Notes: a model not told the origin generated them from the sequence alone. Counted from the first letter of the stretch, positions 32,063 to 41,318 are shown. The stretch is DNA of 55,393 nucleotides from Bryobacterales bacterium (GCA_947446025.1 CANFEY010000028.1:1-55393), one strand, 5' to 3'. Numbers and translations: made by a program.

Positions 32063-33499
32063 ATGACGGCACCCTACATTAACGGACAAACGATTGAAAC
32101 CGACCCGGCCTCGCGAACCGCGGTGTTGAACCCGGCGAACGGGAAGACAGTGGCCAGCGTGTTCATGGCCAAGCCCGAGCACATGACGCGCGCGATTGAC
32201 GCAGCCTATGCGGTGAAGGATCTGTGGGGCAACACCACGCCTTCAGAACGCGAACTCATCCTGATCCGCGCGGCGGATATCTTGGAGTCCATGCGGGCTG
32301 AGGTTGTTGAACTGCTGATCGATGAAGGCGGCGCTACCTTCGGCAAGTCGCAGTTTGAAGTATCCTACGTGGTCGGCGTGCTGCGCTCCGCCGCGGGCGA
32401 GTGCAGGCGCATCATGGGGAACACCATTCCTTGCGATACCCCGGGCCGTTTCTCCATGGCGATCCGGCGTCCACTGGGCGTGGTGGGCGGCATTGCGCCG
32501 TTCAATTTCCCGCTGATTCTGGCGACGAAGAAAGTCGCGTTCGCGCTGGCCGCGGGAAATACGTTCGTGCTGAAGCCGTCCGAAGAAACCTCGCTGATTG
32601 GCCTGAAGATCGCGGAGATTTTCGATAAAGCGGGCCTGCCTCCCGGCGTGCTGAACGTGGTCACAGGCGACGGCCCGACGTTGGGCGAGGCCATGTATTC
32701 CGATCCGCGCGTCAAGGCCGTGTTGTTCACCGGTTCCACCGCAGTGGGCCGGCAGATTGCCGTCGAATGCGCCAAGCGCGGCAAGAAGTTCGATCTGGAG
32801 ATGGGCGGCAAGAGTCCGCTGCTGGTGATGAAAGACGCGGATCTGAAGTACGCCGTCGATACGGCGACCTTCGGCCTGTTCATTCACCAGGGACAGATCT
32901 GCATGGCTGGCTCGCGCGTGATTGTGGACGAGTCGGTGTATGAAAAGTTCCTGGACCTGTTCGTTGCAAAAGTAAAGACGCTCAAGGTGGGCGATCCGCA
33001 TGATCCGCACACGGTGATCGGTCCGCTGATCCGCGCCTCGCAGTGTCCGTTCATCGCCAGCCGGATTGACGCGGCGAAGGCATCAGGCGCGCGCGTCCTG
33101 TGCGGCGGAACCTATGACGGTAACTTCTTCCAGCCGACGGTGATCGCGGACGTTACTGAAACCATGGCCGTCTTCCAGGAAGAATTGTTCGGACCCGTCT
33201 GCAGCGTGATCAAGGCGAAGGATGTCGACGATGCGATCCGCTTGGCCAATAATTCCCGCTACGGGCTGACCTCTGCGGTGATTACAAACGATCTGCAGGT
33301 AGCGATGCGCTGCGCGATGGAACTGGAGACGGGCTCGGTACACATCAACGGGTCGACCATTCACGACGAGCCGCACGGTCCGTTCAGCGGCGTCAAGGAT
33401 TCGGGCCCGGGCCGCGAAGGCGGGCAATGGTCCATGGACGAACTCACGCAGCTGAAGTGGGTAACGATTCAGCGCGGCCAAGCGCACTACCCGTTCTAA
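32063..33499 (+). CDS. NAD(P)-dependent aldehyde dehydrogenase
   Basis: A 478-residue ALDH. GGIAPFNFPLILATKK (cofactor strand near 140), FTGSTAVGRQIA (Rossmann glycine turn), the general-base Glu in DLEMGGKSPLLV, and catalytic Cys in HQGQICMAGSR, then EELFGPVCSVIKA. The oxidoreductase acts on an aldehyde in the cytoplasm. The pattern of a Pro-Phe-Asn-Phe-Pro and an early truncated N-terminus fits the phenylacetaldehyde / benzaldehyde-type branch, but substrate is not determinable. A strong ribosome binding site (GGAGG) precedes the ATG after TACCAT. Its TAA forms one end of a 23-bp palindrome shared with the convergent argD-like gene. Confidence 0.92.
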   Translation: MTAPYINGQTIETDPASRTAVLNPANGKTVASVFMAKPEHMTRAIDAAYAVKDLWGNTTPSERELILIRAADILESMRAEVVELLIDEGGATFGKSQFEVSYVVGVLRSAAGECRRIMGNTIPCDTPGRFSMAIRRPLGVVGGIAPFNFPLILATKKVAFALAAGNTFVLKPSEETSLIGLKIAEIFDKAGLPPGVLNVVTGDGPTLGEAMYSDPRVKAVLFTGSTAVGRQIAVECAKRGKKFDLEMGGKSPLLVMKDADLKYAVDTATFGLFIHQGQICMAGSRVIVDESVYEKFLDLFVAKVKTLKVGDPHDPHTVIGPLIRASQCPFIASRIDAAKASGARVLCGGTYDGNFFQPTVIADVTETMAVFQEELFGPVCSVIKAKDVDDAIRLANNSRYGLTSAVITNDLQVAMRCAMELETGSVHINGSTIHDEPHGPFSGVKDSGPGREGGQWSMDELTQLKWVTIQRGQAHYPF

Positions 33500-33519
33500 A
33501 TGGTGTCAGACACCATTTA
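33497..33519. repeat. 23-bp palindrome holding both stop codons
   Basis: A perfect inverted repeat with 11-base arms around one A (33508). Its core is TGGTGTCAGACACCA. The outermost bases are TAA on each strand: the left is the stop of the ALDH gene, the right (read on the minus strand) the stop of the argD-like gene. A second copy, less perfect, is at 53002-53020 next to another stop. It probably acts as a bidirectional terminator or is a REP-like mobile palindrome. Confidence 0.8.
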
Positions 33520-34731
33520 AGCAGGAGCCTTGGTCTTTTTGAACACGCCTTTCAGTACTGTGATGGCGCGGTCCACGTCTTGCTCCGAAAGGATGTAAGG
33601 CGGCAGGGCGCGCAGCACGGTGTTGTGCGTACAGTTGATGAGCAGGCCCTTTTCCATGCAGTCGAGCACCACCTGTTTGCCTGCGAATTCCAACTCGACC
33701 CCGATCATCATGCCCACCCCGCGGACTTCCTTGATGAAGCTGAAGTGGCGCGCGAGTTCCATGAGGCGCATGCGGAAGTAGCCGCCGACGTGGATGATGT
33801 TCGGCAGCAGCTCATCGAGGATGTCGAAGAATTCGAGTGCTGCGTGGCAGGCAAGCGGGCCGCCGCCGAACGTCGTGCCGTGCTGACCGGGTGCGATGAC
33901 CGATGCGGCGCGCTCAGTAGCGGCGACGAAGCCGAGCGGCAACCCGGCGGCAAGCGGCTTGGCCGCGGTGATCACGTCCGGCAGCATGGGATGATCCAGC
34001 ATCTGGTACGAAAAATAGGTGCCGGGGCGGCCCACGCCGCACTGAATTTCGTCGCAGACCAGCAGCGCGTTGTGCCGGTTTGCCAGCTCGCGTGCCTTGC
34101 CGATGAACTCTTCCGTGAGCGGATGCACCCCGCCTTCGCCCTGCACGATTTCGAGCACAATGCCCGCGGTGTTGTCCGTGACGGTTTGCTCTAAAGCGCC
34201 AATGTCATTGCGGTTGACAAAGCGCGCGCCGGGGAGCATCGGCTCAAAGTCGCGCCGGTAATTTTCCTGGCCGGTGATGGATAGAGCGCCGAAGGTGCGG
34301 CCGTGGAAGGAGCCATTCAAGGCCACCGTCTCGAACTTATCCGGCGAAATCTTACGGCCATGAGCCCGGACGATCTTGAGCGCGGCCTCATTGGCCTCGG
34401 TGCCGGAGTTGCAGAAGAACACGCGGTCCAGACCTGAGACCTTGGCGATACGCTCAGCAAGCGGCCCCTGGTATTCGTTGTAGTAAAGGTTGGAGCAGTG
34501 AATCATGCGCGCGGCTTGCGCCCGGATCACCTTCATCATGCGCGGATGCGCGTGTCCCAGCGCATTGACGCCGATGCCGGCAATCAGATCGAGGTAGCGC
34601 TTGCCCGACGAATCATACACGTAGCAGCCTTTCCCGCGGGTGAGGATAAGCGGGAAGCGGGCGTAATTCTGGAAGAGATATTGCTTCTCAAGATCAATGA
34701 CGGACGGAGAGGCTACGGCAACTTCGGACAT
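33517..34731 (-). CDS. argD: acetylornithine/4-aminobutyrate-type aminotransferase
   Basis: A 404-residue class-III PLP aminotransferase. [14 protein letters not shown] near residue 50, [15 protein letters not shown] near 110, the PLP-Asp in [14 protein letters not shown], Schiff-base Lys in [15 protein letters not shown], and [14 protein letters not shown]. The pattern fits ArgD (acetylornithine or succinyl-ornithine aminotransferase) in arginine synthesis; ornithine or GABA aminotransferases are alternatives. The ATG at 34731 is six bases after TATCAT (34738-34743, minus strand), giving a leaderless mRNA. No other arginine gene is nearby. Divergent from deoC. Confidence 0.85.
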   Translation of the reverse strand: MSEVAVASPSVIDLEKQYLFQNYARFPLILTRGKGCYVYDSSGKRYLDLIAGIGVNALGHAHPRMMKVIRAQAARMIHCSNLYYNEYQGPLAERIAKVSGLDRVFFCNSGTEANEAALKIVRAHGRKISPDKFETVALNGSFHGRTFGALSITGQENYRRDFEPMLPGARFVNRNDIGALEQTVTDNTAGIVLEIVQGEGGVHPLTEEFIGKARELANRHNALLVCDEIQCGVGRPGTYFSYQMLDHPMLPDVITAAKPLAAGLPLGFVAATERAASVIAPGQHGTTFGGGPLACHAALEFFDILDELLPNIIHVGGYFRMRLMELARHFSFIKEVRGVGMMIGVELEFAGKQVVLDCMEKGLLINCTHNTVLRALPPYILSEQDVDRAITVLKGVFKKTKAPA

Positions 34732-34737
34732 TCATCT

Positions 34738-34743
34738 ATGATA
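34738..34743 (-). promoter_or_regulatory. -10 element (TATCAT) for the argD-like gene
   Basis: TATCAT on the minus strand, six bases before the ATG at 34731, identical in hexamer and spacing to 3520-3525 and 18259-18264. No ribosome binding site can fit in the gap. Confidence 0.55.
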
Positions 34744-34771
34744 GCGGGGACGGACGCTGCGCTGCGCGCGA

Positions 34772-34777
34772 TATCAT
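34772..34777 (+). promoter_or_regulatory. -10 element (TATCAT) for deoC
   Basis: TATCAT five bases before the ATG at 34783. The deoC start is otherwise clear from the protein sequence, so this is independent support that TATCAT marks start sites here. Confidence 0.55.
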
Positions 34778-34782
34778 TAAGA

Positions 34783-35439
34783 ATGGACCCGGCAATCCTC
34801 ACACCGCAAGAAGTCGCTGCGCTCATTGATCACACTTTATTGAAGCCCGAAGCCACCGCTGCCGCCGTGCGGAAGCTGTGTGCGGAGGCGCGCGAGCACG
34901 GCTTCGCTACCGTATGCGTGAATCCCTACTGGGTGGAGTTCGCGGTGGCGGAGGGAGTCGCAGTGGCCACCGTAGTCGGGTTCCCATTGGGCGCGAACGC
35001 GACGGCGATCAAGGTGGCCGAAGCCGAACGTGCGGTGCGGGCAGGGGCGGCGGAAATCGACATGGTGCTGAATGTAGGCGAACTCGTCGCAGGCAATTTG
35101 CGCGCGGTGGCAGAGGACATCCGCGCGGTAGTCGGCTGCGGCGCTCCGGTGAAGGTGATCCTGGAGACAGCGTTGCTCAATGACGAACAGAAGCGCCAAG
35201 CGTGCGAGCTGTCGCGTCAGGCTGGGGCCGCATTCGTCAAGACGTCCACCGGGTTCGCCTCTGGAGGCGCGACCGCCGCGGACGTAGCGTTGATGCGGGC
35301 GGTGGTGGGCGCGAAGATGGGCGTGAAGGCGTCGGGCGGGATTCGCACCTGGGCCGACTGCCGCGCTATGATTGCCGCTGGCGCGAACCGCATTGGCGCG
35401 AGCGCCGGAATTGCAATTTTACAAGGGATGCGGGGGTAG
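34783..35439 (+). CDS. deoC: deoxyribose-phosphate aldolase
   Basis: A 218-residue TIM-barrel class I aldolase that splits 2-deoxyribose-5-phosphate into glyceraldehyde-3-phosphate and acetaldehyde. Visible signatures are [12 protein letters not shown] near residue 12, [29 protein letters not shown] with the active-site Asp, [10 protein letters not shown], the Schiff-base Lys in [15 protein letters not shown] and the second Lys in [11 protein letters not shown]. The length is standard. An upstream in-frame start at 34498 would run through the divergent argD-like gene. The stop is immediately followed by the ATG of the next gene with no gap, so it leads the operon deoC-phosphatase-lysA. Confidence 0.96.
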   Translation: MDPAILTPQEVAALIDHTLLKPEATAAAVRKLCAEAREHGFATVCVNPYWVEFAVAEGVAVATVVGFPLGANATAIKVAEAERAVRAGAAEIDMVLNVGELVAGNLRAVAEDIRAVVGCGAPVKVILETALLNDEQKRQACELSRQAGAAFVKTSTGFASGGATAADVALMRAVVGAKMGVKASGGIRTWADCRAMIAAGANRIGASAGIAILQGMRG

Positions 35440-37188
35440 ATGGCGGGTATCGGCAAATCTGAAGTGCAATTCCGTGAGCGCGCGGAACTGCTCGACTTCC
35501 TGCTGGAGGTCTCCCGCGTCACAGCGGAGATCCTCGATCTGGATGCGCAACTGGCGGCCATCGCCGGCATTGTCAAGGAAGTCATCCCTTATGATCTGTT
35601 CGCCATCCTGCTCTGCAACGAACGCGAGAAGGGGCTCAGCATCCGCTACGCCATCGGGCATCGCGAGGAAATCGTCAAGAGCCTGGTGGTGTCTTTGAAC
35701 GAAGGCATCGTGGGGGCCGCTGCATCCGGGCGGCAGCCTGTCGTGGTTGGCGACGTACACTCCGATCCACGTTATCTGAACGCACTGGATGCGGTGCGCA
35801 GTGAGCTGGCCGTGCCCATGATGGCGCGCGGGCGCGTGGTGGGAGTGCTGGACGTGCAGTCCACGCGGATCAACGCGTTCACAGAGCGTGAGAGCGCCAT
35901 GCTGCGGCTGATCGCGGCACGCGTCGCCGTGTCCATCGACAATGCGCGGCTGTACCGGCGCGTGGAGAAGCAAAACCGCACGTCGCGCACGATGACGGAG
36001 CTGTCGCGCGAGTTCAGCTCGATTCTTGACCTGGATGAGTTACTGAAGCGCATCGCGGCCTCCGTGCGCGTGCTCATCAACTACGATGCGTTCGGCATTT
36101 TCCTTGTGGACCCCGCGAATGACCTGCTGCGCACCCGCTTCAGCGCGCGCTACGACCAGCGGGTGGACATCGGCAACATCCCGCTGGGCAAGGGGATCAC
36201 CGGTTCGGCTGTGGAAACGCGGAAGCCTGTGCGCGTGGCAGACACCGCCGCCGATGAGCGCTACATCGCCTCGCACCGTGGAATCCGATCTGAGCTGGCC
36301 GTACCGCTGATTGTGCAGGATCGCGTGGTGGGTGTGCTGAACGTTGAGAGTGAGAAGATCAACTTCTTCACTGAGGATCATCAGCGCGTGCTATCGATGC
36401 TGGCACCGCAGATCGCCAGTTCCGTAGAAAATGCCAGGCTGTATGAGGAATTAGCCCAGCGCGAACAGCTGCTGGAGCAGGATTTGAAAGCCGCGCGCAA
36501 GCTGCAGCGCTTGCTGCTGCAATCGGCTCCGGAGCTGCCAGGGCTGGAAGTCGGCATCCGCTCGCGTCCGGCTCGGGAAATCTCGGGCGACGTGTACGAT
36601 TTCTTTGAATCCAGCGACAACTTCTCCGTCATCGCATTCGGCGACGTCAGCGGCAAGGGCGCGGCGGCGGCGCTGTACGGCGCGTTGATCAGCGGATTGT
36701 TACGTATCCTGGGTCCACGGCGCAATTCGCCGGCGCTGCTCATCAAGTCACTCAATGAAACGCTGCTGGAGCGCAAGGTAGACGCACAATACGCGACGCT
36801 GCTGGTGGCCTTTTGGAATCCAACCAGCCGAAGCTTGCGCATGGCGAACGCCGGGGCGTGTGCGCCGCTGGTATGGCGGCAGGGTGAGATTCTAAAGCCA
36901 AGGATTGAAGGCGTGCCGATCGGGCTGCTGGATGACATCACCTACGATGAGCTGGAAGTGTCTTTGGAATCAGGCGACGTGGTGTTGTTCTACTCCGACG
37001 GCGTGGAAGATCAGGTGAACGTACACGGCGAAGAGTTCGGGCGCGCCCGGGTTTTGAAGTTATTGAAGAAGCATCACGCGGATACGCCCAAGGAAGTTGC
37101 GAACGCGGTGATTGCGGAATTGGACGCACATCGCGGCGGCACGGCGATATCGGACGATCAATCGGTGATCGTGCTACGAGTTCACTAA
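35440..37188 (+). CDS. GAF-GAF-SpoIIE (PP2C-like) phosphatase
   Basis: A 582-residue soluble signalling protein. Two GAF sensory domains (about 20-165 and 190-340; LAVPMMARGRVVGVLDVQS and LAVPLIVQDRVVGVLNVES are their internal matches) precede a helical linker (LYEELAQREQLLEQDLKAAR, a PAC-like coiled coil). A SpoIIE / PP2C-type serine phosphatase follows, with GDVSGKGAAAALYGAL (metal Asp), ANAGACAPLVW, GVPIGLLDD, VVLFYSDGVEDQ and DDQSVIVLRV. Such proteins usually dephosphorylate anti-anti-sigma factors under the control of the GAF ligand. No partner STAS or RsbW gene is adjacent, so the target lies elsewhere. One base separates it from lysA. Confidence 0.92.
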   Translation: MAGIGKSEVQFRERAELLDFLLEVSRVTAEILDLDAQLAAIAGIVKEVIPYDLFAILLCNEREKGLSIRYAIGHREEIVKSLVVSLNEGIVGAAASGRQPVVVGDVHSDPRYLNALDAVRSELAVPMMARGRVVGVLDVQSTRINAFTERESAMLRLIAARVAVSIDNARLYRRVEKQNRTSRTMTELSREFSSILDLDELLKRIAASVRVLINYDAFGIFLVDPANDLLRTRFSARYDQRVDIGNIPLGKGITGSAVETRKPVRVADTAADERYIASHRGIRSELAVPLIVQDRVVGVLNVESEKINFFTEDHQRVLSMLAPQIASSVENARLYEELAQREQLLEQDLKAARKLQRLLLQSAPELPGLEVGIRSRPAREISGDVYDFFESSDNFSVIAFGDVSGKGAAAALYGALISGLLRILGPRRNSPALLIKSLNETLLERKVDAQYATLLVAFWNPTSRSLRMANAGACAPLVWRQGEILKPRIEGVPIGLLDDITYDELEVSLESGDVVLFYSDGVEDQVNVHGEEFGRARVLKLLKKHHADTPKEVANAVIAELDAHRGGTAISDDQSVIVLRVH

Positions 37189-37189
37189 G

Positions 37190-38431
37190 ATGAAACCTCT
37201 CGAATACTTGGACCGGTCGCTGATGTGCGACGGCGTCGCGTTGGCGGATGTGGCGGCGATGGCGGGCACGCCGTGTTATGTGTACTCTGCCAAGACTCTG
37301 CGGGAGAACTACCGCGCGTACGCGGATGCGTTTGGGGATACTCCGCATCGGGTCTACTACGCCATGAAGGCGAACGGGAACCTGTCTATTCTCAGGTTGC
37401 TGGCGAAGGAGGGCGCGGGTTTCGACATCGTCTCCGGCGGCGAGTTGTTTCGCGTATTGAAGGCGGGCTGCGACCCATCCAAGGTCGTCTTCTCCGGCGT
37501 CGGTAAGACTTCCGCCGAGATTGACCAAGCCCTGGAGGCTGGGATCTTCGCATTCAATTGCGAGTCCGAGCCGGAGCTGGCGCTGATCGACTCGCTGACG
37601 CACCGGCGCGGCGTGAAGGCCCGTGTTGCGATTCGCGTGAACCCGAATGTGCAAGCCTCAACGCACGCCTATATTTCCACCGGCGGGAAGGCTCACAAGT
37701 TCGGCATCGACATTGACGAAGCCGAAGGTGTCTACGAACGCGCGCGTGCACACAAGAGCCTGTTGATCGAGGGCGTCAGCTGTCACATCGGATCGCAGAT
37801 TTTTGATCCGACGTCGTTGCTAAAGGCAGTGGACCGGGTGCTGGAGTTCATCGACAAGCTGCGTGGGCGCGGGTTCGATATCCGGCATGCCGACCTCGGC
37901 GGCGGCTTGGGCGTTGGCTACAAACCCGACGACGAAGTTCCCGTGATCAGCGAATTCGTCGCGGCGCTCCGTGCGCGGACAACGGGCAGGGGCCTGGAGG
38001 TGATGGTGGAACCAGGACGCTCCATTGTCGGCAACGCGGGCGTGTTGGTGACGCGTGTGTTGTATCGCAAGCGGACCGGCACCAAAGAATTCGTGATCAC
38101 CGATGCCGCGATGACGGACCTGATCCGTCCGGCGCTCTACGACGCCCACCATGAGATCCTGCCGGTGCGCGCCGCCGAAGGACTCCCGACGATATGCGCC
38201 GACGTGGTGGGGCCGGTCTGCGAGAGCGGCGATTTCTTGGCACATGACCGCACCATGCCGGAGGCGTTCCCGGGCGATCTGCTGGCTGTCTGTACAGCGG
38301 GAGCCTATGGCTTCGTGCAGTCGTCGACCTACAACGCCCGGCCTCGCGCCGCAGAAGTGCTTGTGGATGAAGGCGTGGCCCGAATCGTCCGCCAGCGCGA
38401 GACATATGAGGATTTGATTCGCGGGGAGTGA
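37190..38431 (+). CDS. lysA: diaminopimelate decarboxylase
   Basis: A 413-residue fold-type III PLP enzyme making lysine from meso-diaminopimelate, the last step of the pathway. The Schiff-base Lys is in VYYAMKANGNLSILR (near residue 59), then GFDIVSGGELFRVLKAG, VVFSGVGKT, RVNPNV near 150, HIGSQI near 200, DLGGGLG, VEPGRSIVGNAG near 285, and CESGDFLA with the substrate-binding Cys-Glu-Ser. The length matches the family. The gene is the last of a tight three-gene run and is followed by a hairpin shared with the convergent RidA-like gene. Confidence 0.95.
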   Translation: MKPLEYLDRSLMCDGVALADVAAMAGTPCYVYSAKTLRENYRAYADAFGDTPHRVYYAMKANGNLSILRLLAKEGAGFDIVSGGELFRVLKAGCDPSKVVFSGVGKTSAEIDQALEAGIFAFNCESEPELALIDSLTHRRGVKARVAIRVNPNVQASTHAYISTGGKAHKFGIDIDEAEGVYERARAHKSLLIEGVSCHIGSQIFDPTSLLKAVDRVLEFIDKLRGRGFDIRHADLGGGLGVGYKPDDEVPVISEFVAALRARTTGRGLEVMVEPGRSIVGNAGVLVTRVLYRKRTGTKEFVITDAAMTDLIRPALYDAHHEILPVRAAEGLPTICADVVGPVCESGDFLAHDRTMPEAFPGDLLAVCTAGAYGFVQSSTYNARPRAAEVLVDEGVARIVRQRETYEDLIRGE

Positions 38432-38455
38432 AGCCCCAGGCTTACGCCGGGGGCT
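38432..38455. terminator. hairpin between convergent genes
   Basis: AGCCCC-A-GGC pairs with GCC-G-GGGGCT around the loop TTAC, nine pairs with one A-G mismatch, directly after the lysA stop. Its distal end overlaps the TAG of the minus-strand gene. It is followed by ATTTC rather than a long U run. Probably serves both genes. Confidence 0.55.
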
Positions 38456-39419
38456 ATTTCGGAATTACGGCTTCCACTGCCAACGTGGCATCTTGGCCGG
38501 GCAAGCCTTCGATGAATACCGACGCTGCGCGCGCGCGAACTTTATCCGCGATGGCCCTCGATGTGGCGTACGCGTTCACCAGCGCGGCGTCGGAGCGCTT
38601 CACGTTTGCCGGCTCCAGCGCCTTGTCCAGTCGCTCAAACGCCAGCGCTAAGTCCGCGTCCTGCTCCCCGAACGTCACCTGCGCCGCCGCGAAGATCAGC
38701 TTGGCCGCCTGCACAGGCCCGCCTTGCGCGATGGCTTCACACGCAACGCGCGAGCCCAGCGTGTAGCGTGTGCTCTGCACGAAGACCCCCGCAATCTTCG
38801 GGAACGCTTTACCCGCCGCCGCGCGCGCCGATTCCGCCTCTCCCAACGAATCTGCGAAACAGGTCACCCGCAGCGGCACGGACGATCCCATTGCCGCCTG
38901 CAACGCCGCCACCGCCTGGGCTCCGTTGGCCGCGTCCAGCGGTGCGATGAACGCCAACCCGACCGGGTTCACGGACTTCTTGTCCTCACTGATGCTCTCG
39001 ATGACCACCTGCGCGCCTTCCAGCGGCAACGCACCCACCTGCACCGTGGTCACCACTGGCAGCGGCAGCCTGCGATCCGTGAACAATCCGTTGACGATCG
39101 TCTGTACGCGCCGCAAATCGCCGGTGCCAGCCACGAACGCGCGCAACTTAAGAAACGTCGCCGCACCGTTGGCTTTGTCCAGCGCCTTGATCGCGTCATC
39201 AATCTGCTGCGAGAGCAAGCCCTTGGCCGACAGCGGCGAAACGTGAAACACCAGCCCCGCCGTTGTGCCCGCGATGGTGACAGGCGAATCGATGCGCCCC
39301 ACCGGCGCGTCCGGACCCTCCAGCGCCAGTTGATTGTTCGGCGGTCGCTTGATGGGCTTAGTCTGCGGCTGGGACCACGCGACGGTGGCGAGTGCGAAGA
39401 GAGCTACGGTTCGAATCAT
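38454..39419 (-). CDS. exported protein with YjgF/RidA-like domains
   Basis: A 321-residue protein with a signal peptide (MIRTVALFALATVAWSQ), then GLVFHVSPLSAKGLLSQQID. The central part LRAFVAGTGDLRRVQTIV and VTTVQVGALPLEGAQVVIES is like the strand-helix pattern of the YjgF/YER057c/RidA family. The C-terminal ~100 residues (VRVTCFADSLGEAESARAAA-like) look like a second, degenerate copy. RidA-type proteins normally hydrolyse reactive enamines in the cytoplasm, so an exported tandem copy is unusual. The ATG at 39419 is one base beyond the TPR gene's stop, so the two are co-expressed. Confidence is moderate: the RidA catalytic Arg is only suggested. Confidence 0.6.
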   Translation of the reverse strand: MIRTVALFALATVAWSQPQTKPIKRPPNNQLALEGPDAPVGRIDSPVTIAGTTAGLVFHVSPLSAKGLLSQQIDDAIKALDKANGAATFLKLRAFVAGTGDLRRVQTIVNGLFTDRRLPLPVVTTVQVGALPLEGAQVVIESISEDKKSVNPVGLAFIAPLDAANGAQAVAALQAAMGSSVPLRVTCFADSLGEAESARAAAGKAFPKIAGVFVQSTRYTLGSRVACEAIAQGGPVQAAKLIFAAAQVTFGEQDADLALAFERLDKALEPANVKRSDAALVNAYATSRAIADKVRARAASVFIEGLPGQDATLAVEAVIPK

Positions 39420-39420
39420 A

Positions 39421-40617
39421 CTAACGGGCGGCTTTTTCAATTTGCTCCAAGATGGCTTGGACCTTCGGGATTTGCGGATCATTGGGTGCCAAGTTGGCGA
39501 ATGTCACCAAACTTTCAGCAGCGGCCTGGTAGTCATGCTTCTGCACCAGCACCAGGCCCAATACGTAGTGGGTCTTCGGATTCTGATTGCGGCGGTCGGC
39601 GCTGATGGCCTGCTCCAGGCTCTTTTGCGCGGCGTCATAGTTTTTGAGTTGGTAGTGCGCCACGCCGCTGAAATAGTAGGCTCCAGGAAACTCGTACGGA
39701 TTCAGCCGCAGCAGGCGATCCGTGGTGTCCGCCAGCTCCTGCCAGCTCGACTCTTGGAACGCGACGATGTACAGCTGCTCGTAAGGATAGACATATTGCG
39801 GGTCGGCGGCGATGGCGTGGGAGAGCGCCTCGCGGGCCTCCGGCAGCCGCTGGCGGTCCACGTAGATCTTACCCAGCGCGAACCACGCCTCCGCATACTT
39901 AGCGTGCAACTCCACGGCCTTGCGCAGTTCCTTCTCAGCCGAGCCCCACTTCTGTTTCTTGGCCTCACTAATGCCCTTCTCAAACGCTTTGCGGGCATCC
40001 TTGGAAGCGGCGGCGCTGGTGGCGCTAATCGCCTGGCCTTCGGTTTTCAGAATCGGAAAAATCGTGAGCGTGCCCACGGCCGGGTTATCCATCGCCCTAC
40101 GGCCCGCCAGGATGATGGTGGAGCTACGGTACCCAGCTAGGCGGGCGCGTAACTCACAGCTCAAATACGGATCGGCGGATTGCCCGTTCGCCCCGTTGCG
40201 TGAGCCGGAGGAGAATCCCTGCGTGCCGTCCAGCAACATGACCTCGCTGGCATCGGGCACCAACTGCAAGCTCTGCCCCAATTGCAGGCTGAAGCGTCCC
40301 TTCGAATCCGTGTAGCCCTCCGAACGCACACTACTGGTCCCACACAGGCGTTCGATCAGCACGCGATCCGGCGGCTCGGTGCCGTCGGGCAGTGCAACGT
40401 TCCCCGATATGAAGATCGGTTGCGGCGGCTGCTGGGGCTGCCGCGTGGTCTGTGGCGTCTGCTGCGTGGCGGAAGGCGCGGTAGGCGTGGTTGTCCCGCC
40501 GCCCCCGCCCGTGGTGGGCGGAGTGGGCACAGTGGGCGTCGGCGAGGGTGTGGTGGTCTGGGCCGCGGCGAATCCAGTGGCCAACATAAGGACGAGTGCC
40601 CGCGCGAAGTTCCCCAT
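39421..40617 (-). CDS. exported TPR protein with carboxypeptidase-regulatory-like domain
   Basis: A 398-residue protein: a signal peptide (ALVLMLATGFAAAQ), then a ~45-residue Thr/Pro/Gln/Gly-rich linker including a five-Gly run, and FISGNVALPDGTEPPDRVLI (a beta-sandwich of the carboxypeptidase-regulatory-like / transthyretin-like type). The C-terminal ~190 residues form several tetratricopeptide repeats (AEKELRKAVELHAKYAEAW, GVAHYQLKNYDAAQKSLEQA). This layout of a secreted Pro/Gly-rich spacer plus a regulatory-like domain plus TPRs is frequent among acidobacterial outer-envelope proteins. Role unknown. The ATG at 40617 is preferred to the GTG at 40623: TATAAT (40626-40631, minus strand) lies eight bases before it. 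Confidence 0.7.
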   Translation of the reverse strand: MGNFARALVLMLATGFAAAQTTTPSPTPTVPTPPTTGGGGGTTTPTAPSATQQTPQTTRQPQQPPQPIFISGNVALPDGTEPPDRVLIERLCGTSSVRSEGYTDSKGRFSLQLGQSLQLVPDASEVMLLDGTQGFSSGSRNGANGQSADPYLSCELRARLAGYRSSTIILAGRRAMDNPAVGTLTIFPILKTEGQAISATSAAASKDARKAFEKGISEAKKQKWGSAEKELRKAVELHAKYAEAWFALGKIYVDRQRLPEAREALSHAIAADPQYVYPYEQLYIVAFQESSWQELADTTDRLLRLNPYEFPGAYYFSGVAHYQLKNYDAAQKSLEQAISADRRNQNPKTHYVLGLVLVQKHDYQAAAESLVTFANLAPNDPQIPKVQAILEQIEKAAR

Positions 40618-40625
40618 GGGCACTG

Positions 40626-40631
40626 ATTATA
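40626..40631 (-). promoter_or_regulatory. -10 element (TATAAT) for the TPR gene
   Basis: A canonical TATAAT on the minus strand, eight bases before the ATG at 40617. The opposite-strand operon (40691) begins 60 bases away; TTATACC on the plus strand near 40663 could be its own -10 site. Confidence 0.45.
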
Positions 40632-40690
40632 CTCCTGCCCAAACCCGCGCGCACTGGTACTGTGTTATACCTTTTGATGGAGGTTTCACG

Positions 40691-41317
40691 ATGAAACGCT
40701 TTGTTGGATTATGTGTGGCTGCCTCGGCCGCTATTCTGGCTCCCCAGTTCGTGAGTGCGCACTTCAAGCTGCTCGCGCCGGAGTCGGCGATTATGGAGAA
40801 CGCTCTCGGCGACCCACAGAAGCTCGGCCCCTGCGGCGGCACCACGGCCAATGCCAAGGGTCCGGCGAATCCCGGCACGCCCACAGGCATCGTCAGCAAA
40901 GCCGTCGGCGGATCGAAGCTCCACGTGAAGGTGCAGGAAACCGTGTACCATCCCGGTCACTACCGCATCTCGCTTTCCGTGGCCTCACGCACGGAGCTGC
41001 CGCCGGATCCGGAAGTCACGCTGCGCGATAGCGACAAAGGCCCGCAGTCTGTCTCCGCCGTGATCATGAACCCGGTGCGTCCTCCCGTGCTGGTCGACGG
41101 GTTGTGGCCCCATCAATCGAAGATGGCCGACGCGCTGGAGACCGATGTGACGCTGCCCAACATCAACTGCGCCAAGTGTACGCTGCAGATCGCCCAGTTC
41201 ATGGCCGAGCATGGCCGCAACAAGGACGGCGACTTCACCTATCATCACTGCGCGGATCTGCAGATTACGGCGGACGCGTCGAAGCCAATCGACACGCGGT
41301 GGCCGGGGCAACGCTAG
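40691..41317 (+). CDS. SCE4755-type LPMO-like protein (N-terminal His)
   Basis: A 208-residue exported protein. The signal peptide ends FVSA and the predicted mature protein begins with His24 (HFKLLAPES), which is the copper-ligand arrangement (histidine brace) of lytic polysaccharide monooxygenases. The sequence follows the SCE4755 group: KLGPCGGTTANAKGPAN, KLHVKVQETVYHPGHYRISL, LPPDPEVTLRDSD, LPNINCAKCTLQIAQFMAEH, GDFTYHHCADLQI. HH at the end could supply the second brace His, and three or four Cys probably form disulfides. Predicted action is oxidative cleavage of a polysaccharide outside the cytoplasm. Activity is not established for this group as far as I know. Strong ribosome binding site GGAGG; two genes follow without gaps. 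Confidence 0.75.
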   Translation: MKRFVGLCVAASAAILAPQFVSAHFKLLAPESAIMENALGDPQKLGPCGGTTANAKGPANPGTPTGIVSKAVGGSKLHVKVQETVYHPGHYRISLSVASRTELPPDPEVTLRDSDKGPQSVSAVIMNPVRPPVLVDGLWPHQSKMADALETDVTLPNINCAKCTLQIAQFMAEHGRNKDGDFTYHHCADLQITADASKPIDTRWPGQR

Positions 41318-41318
41318 T

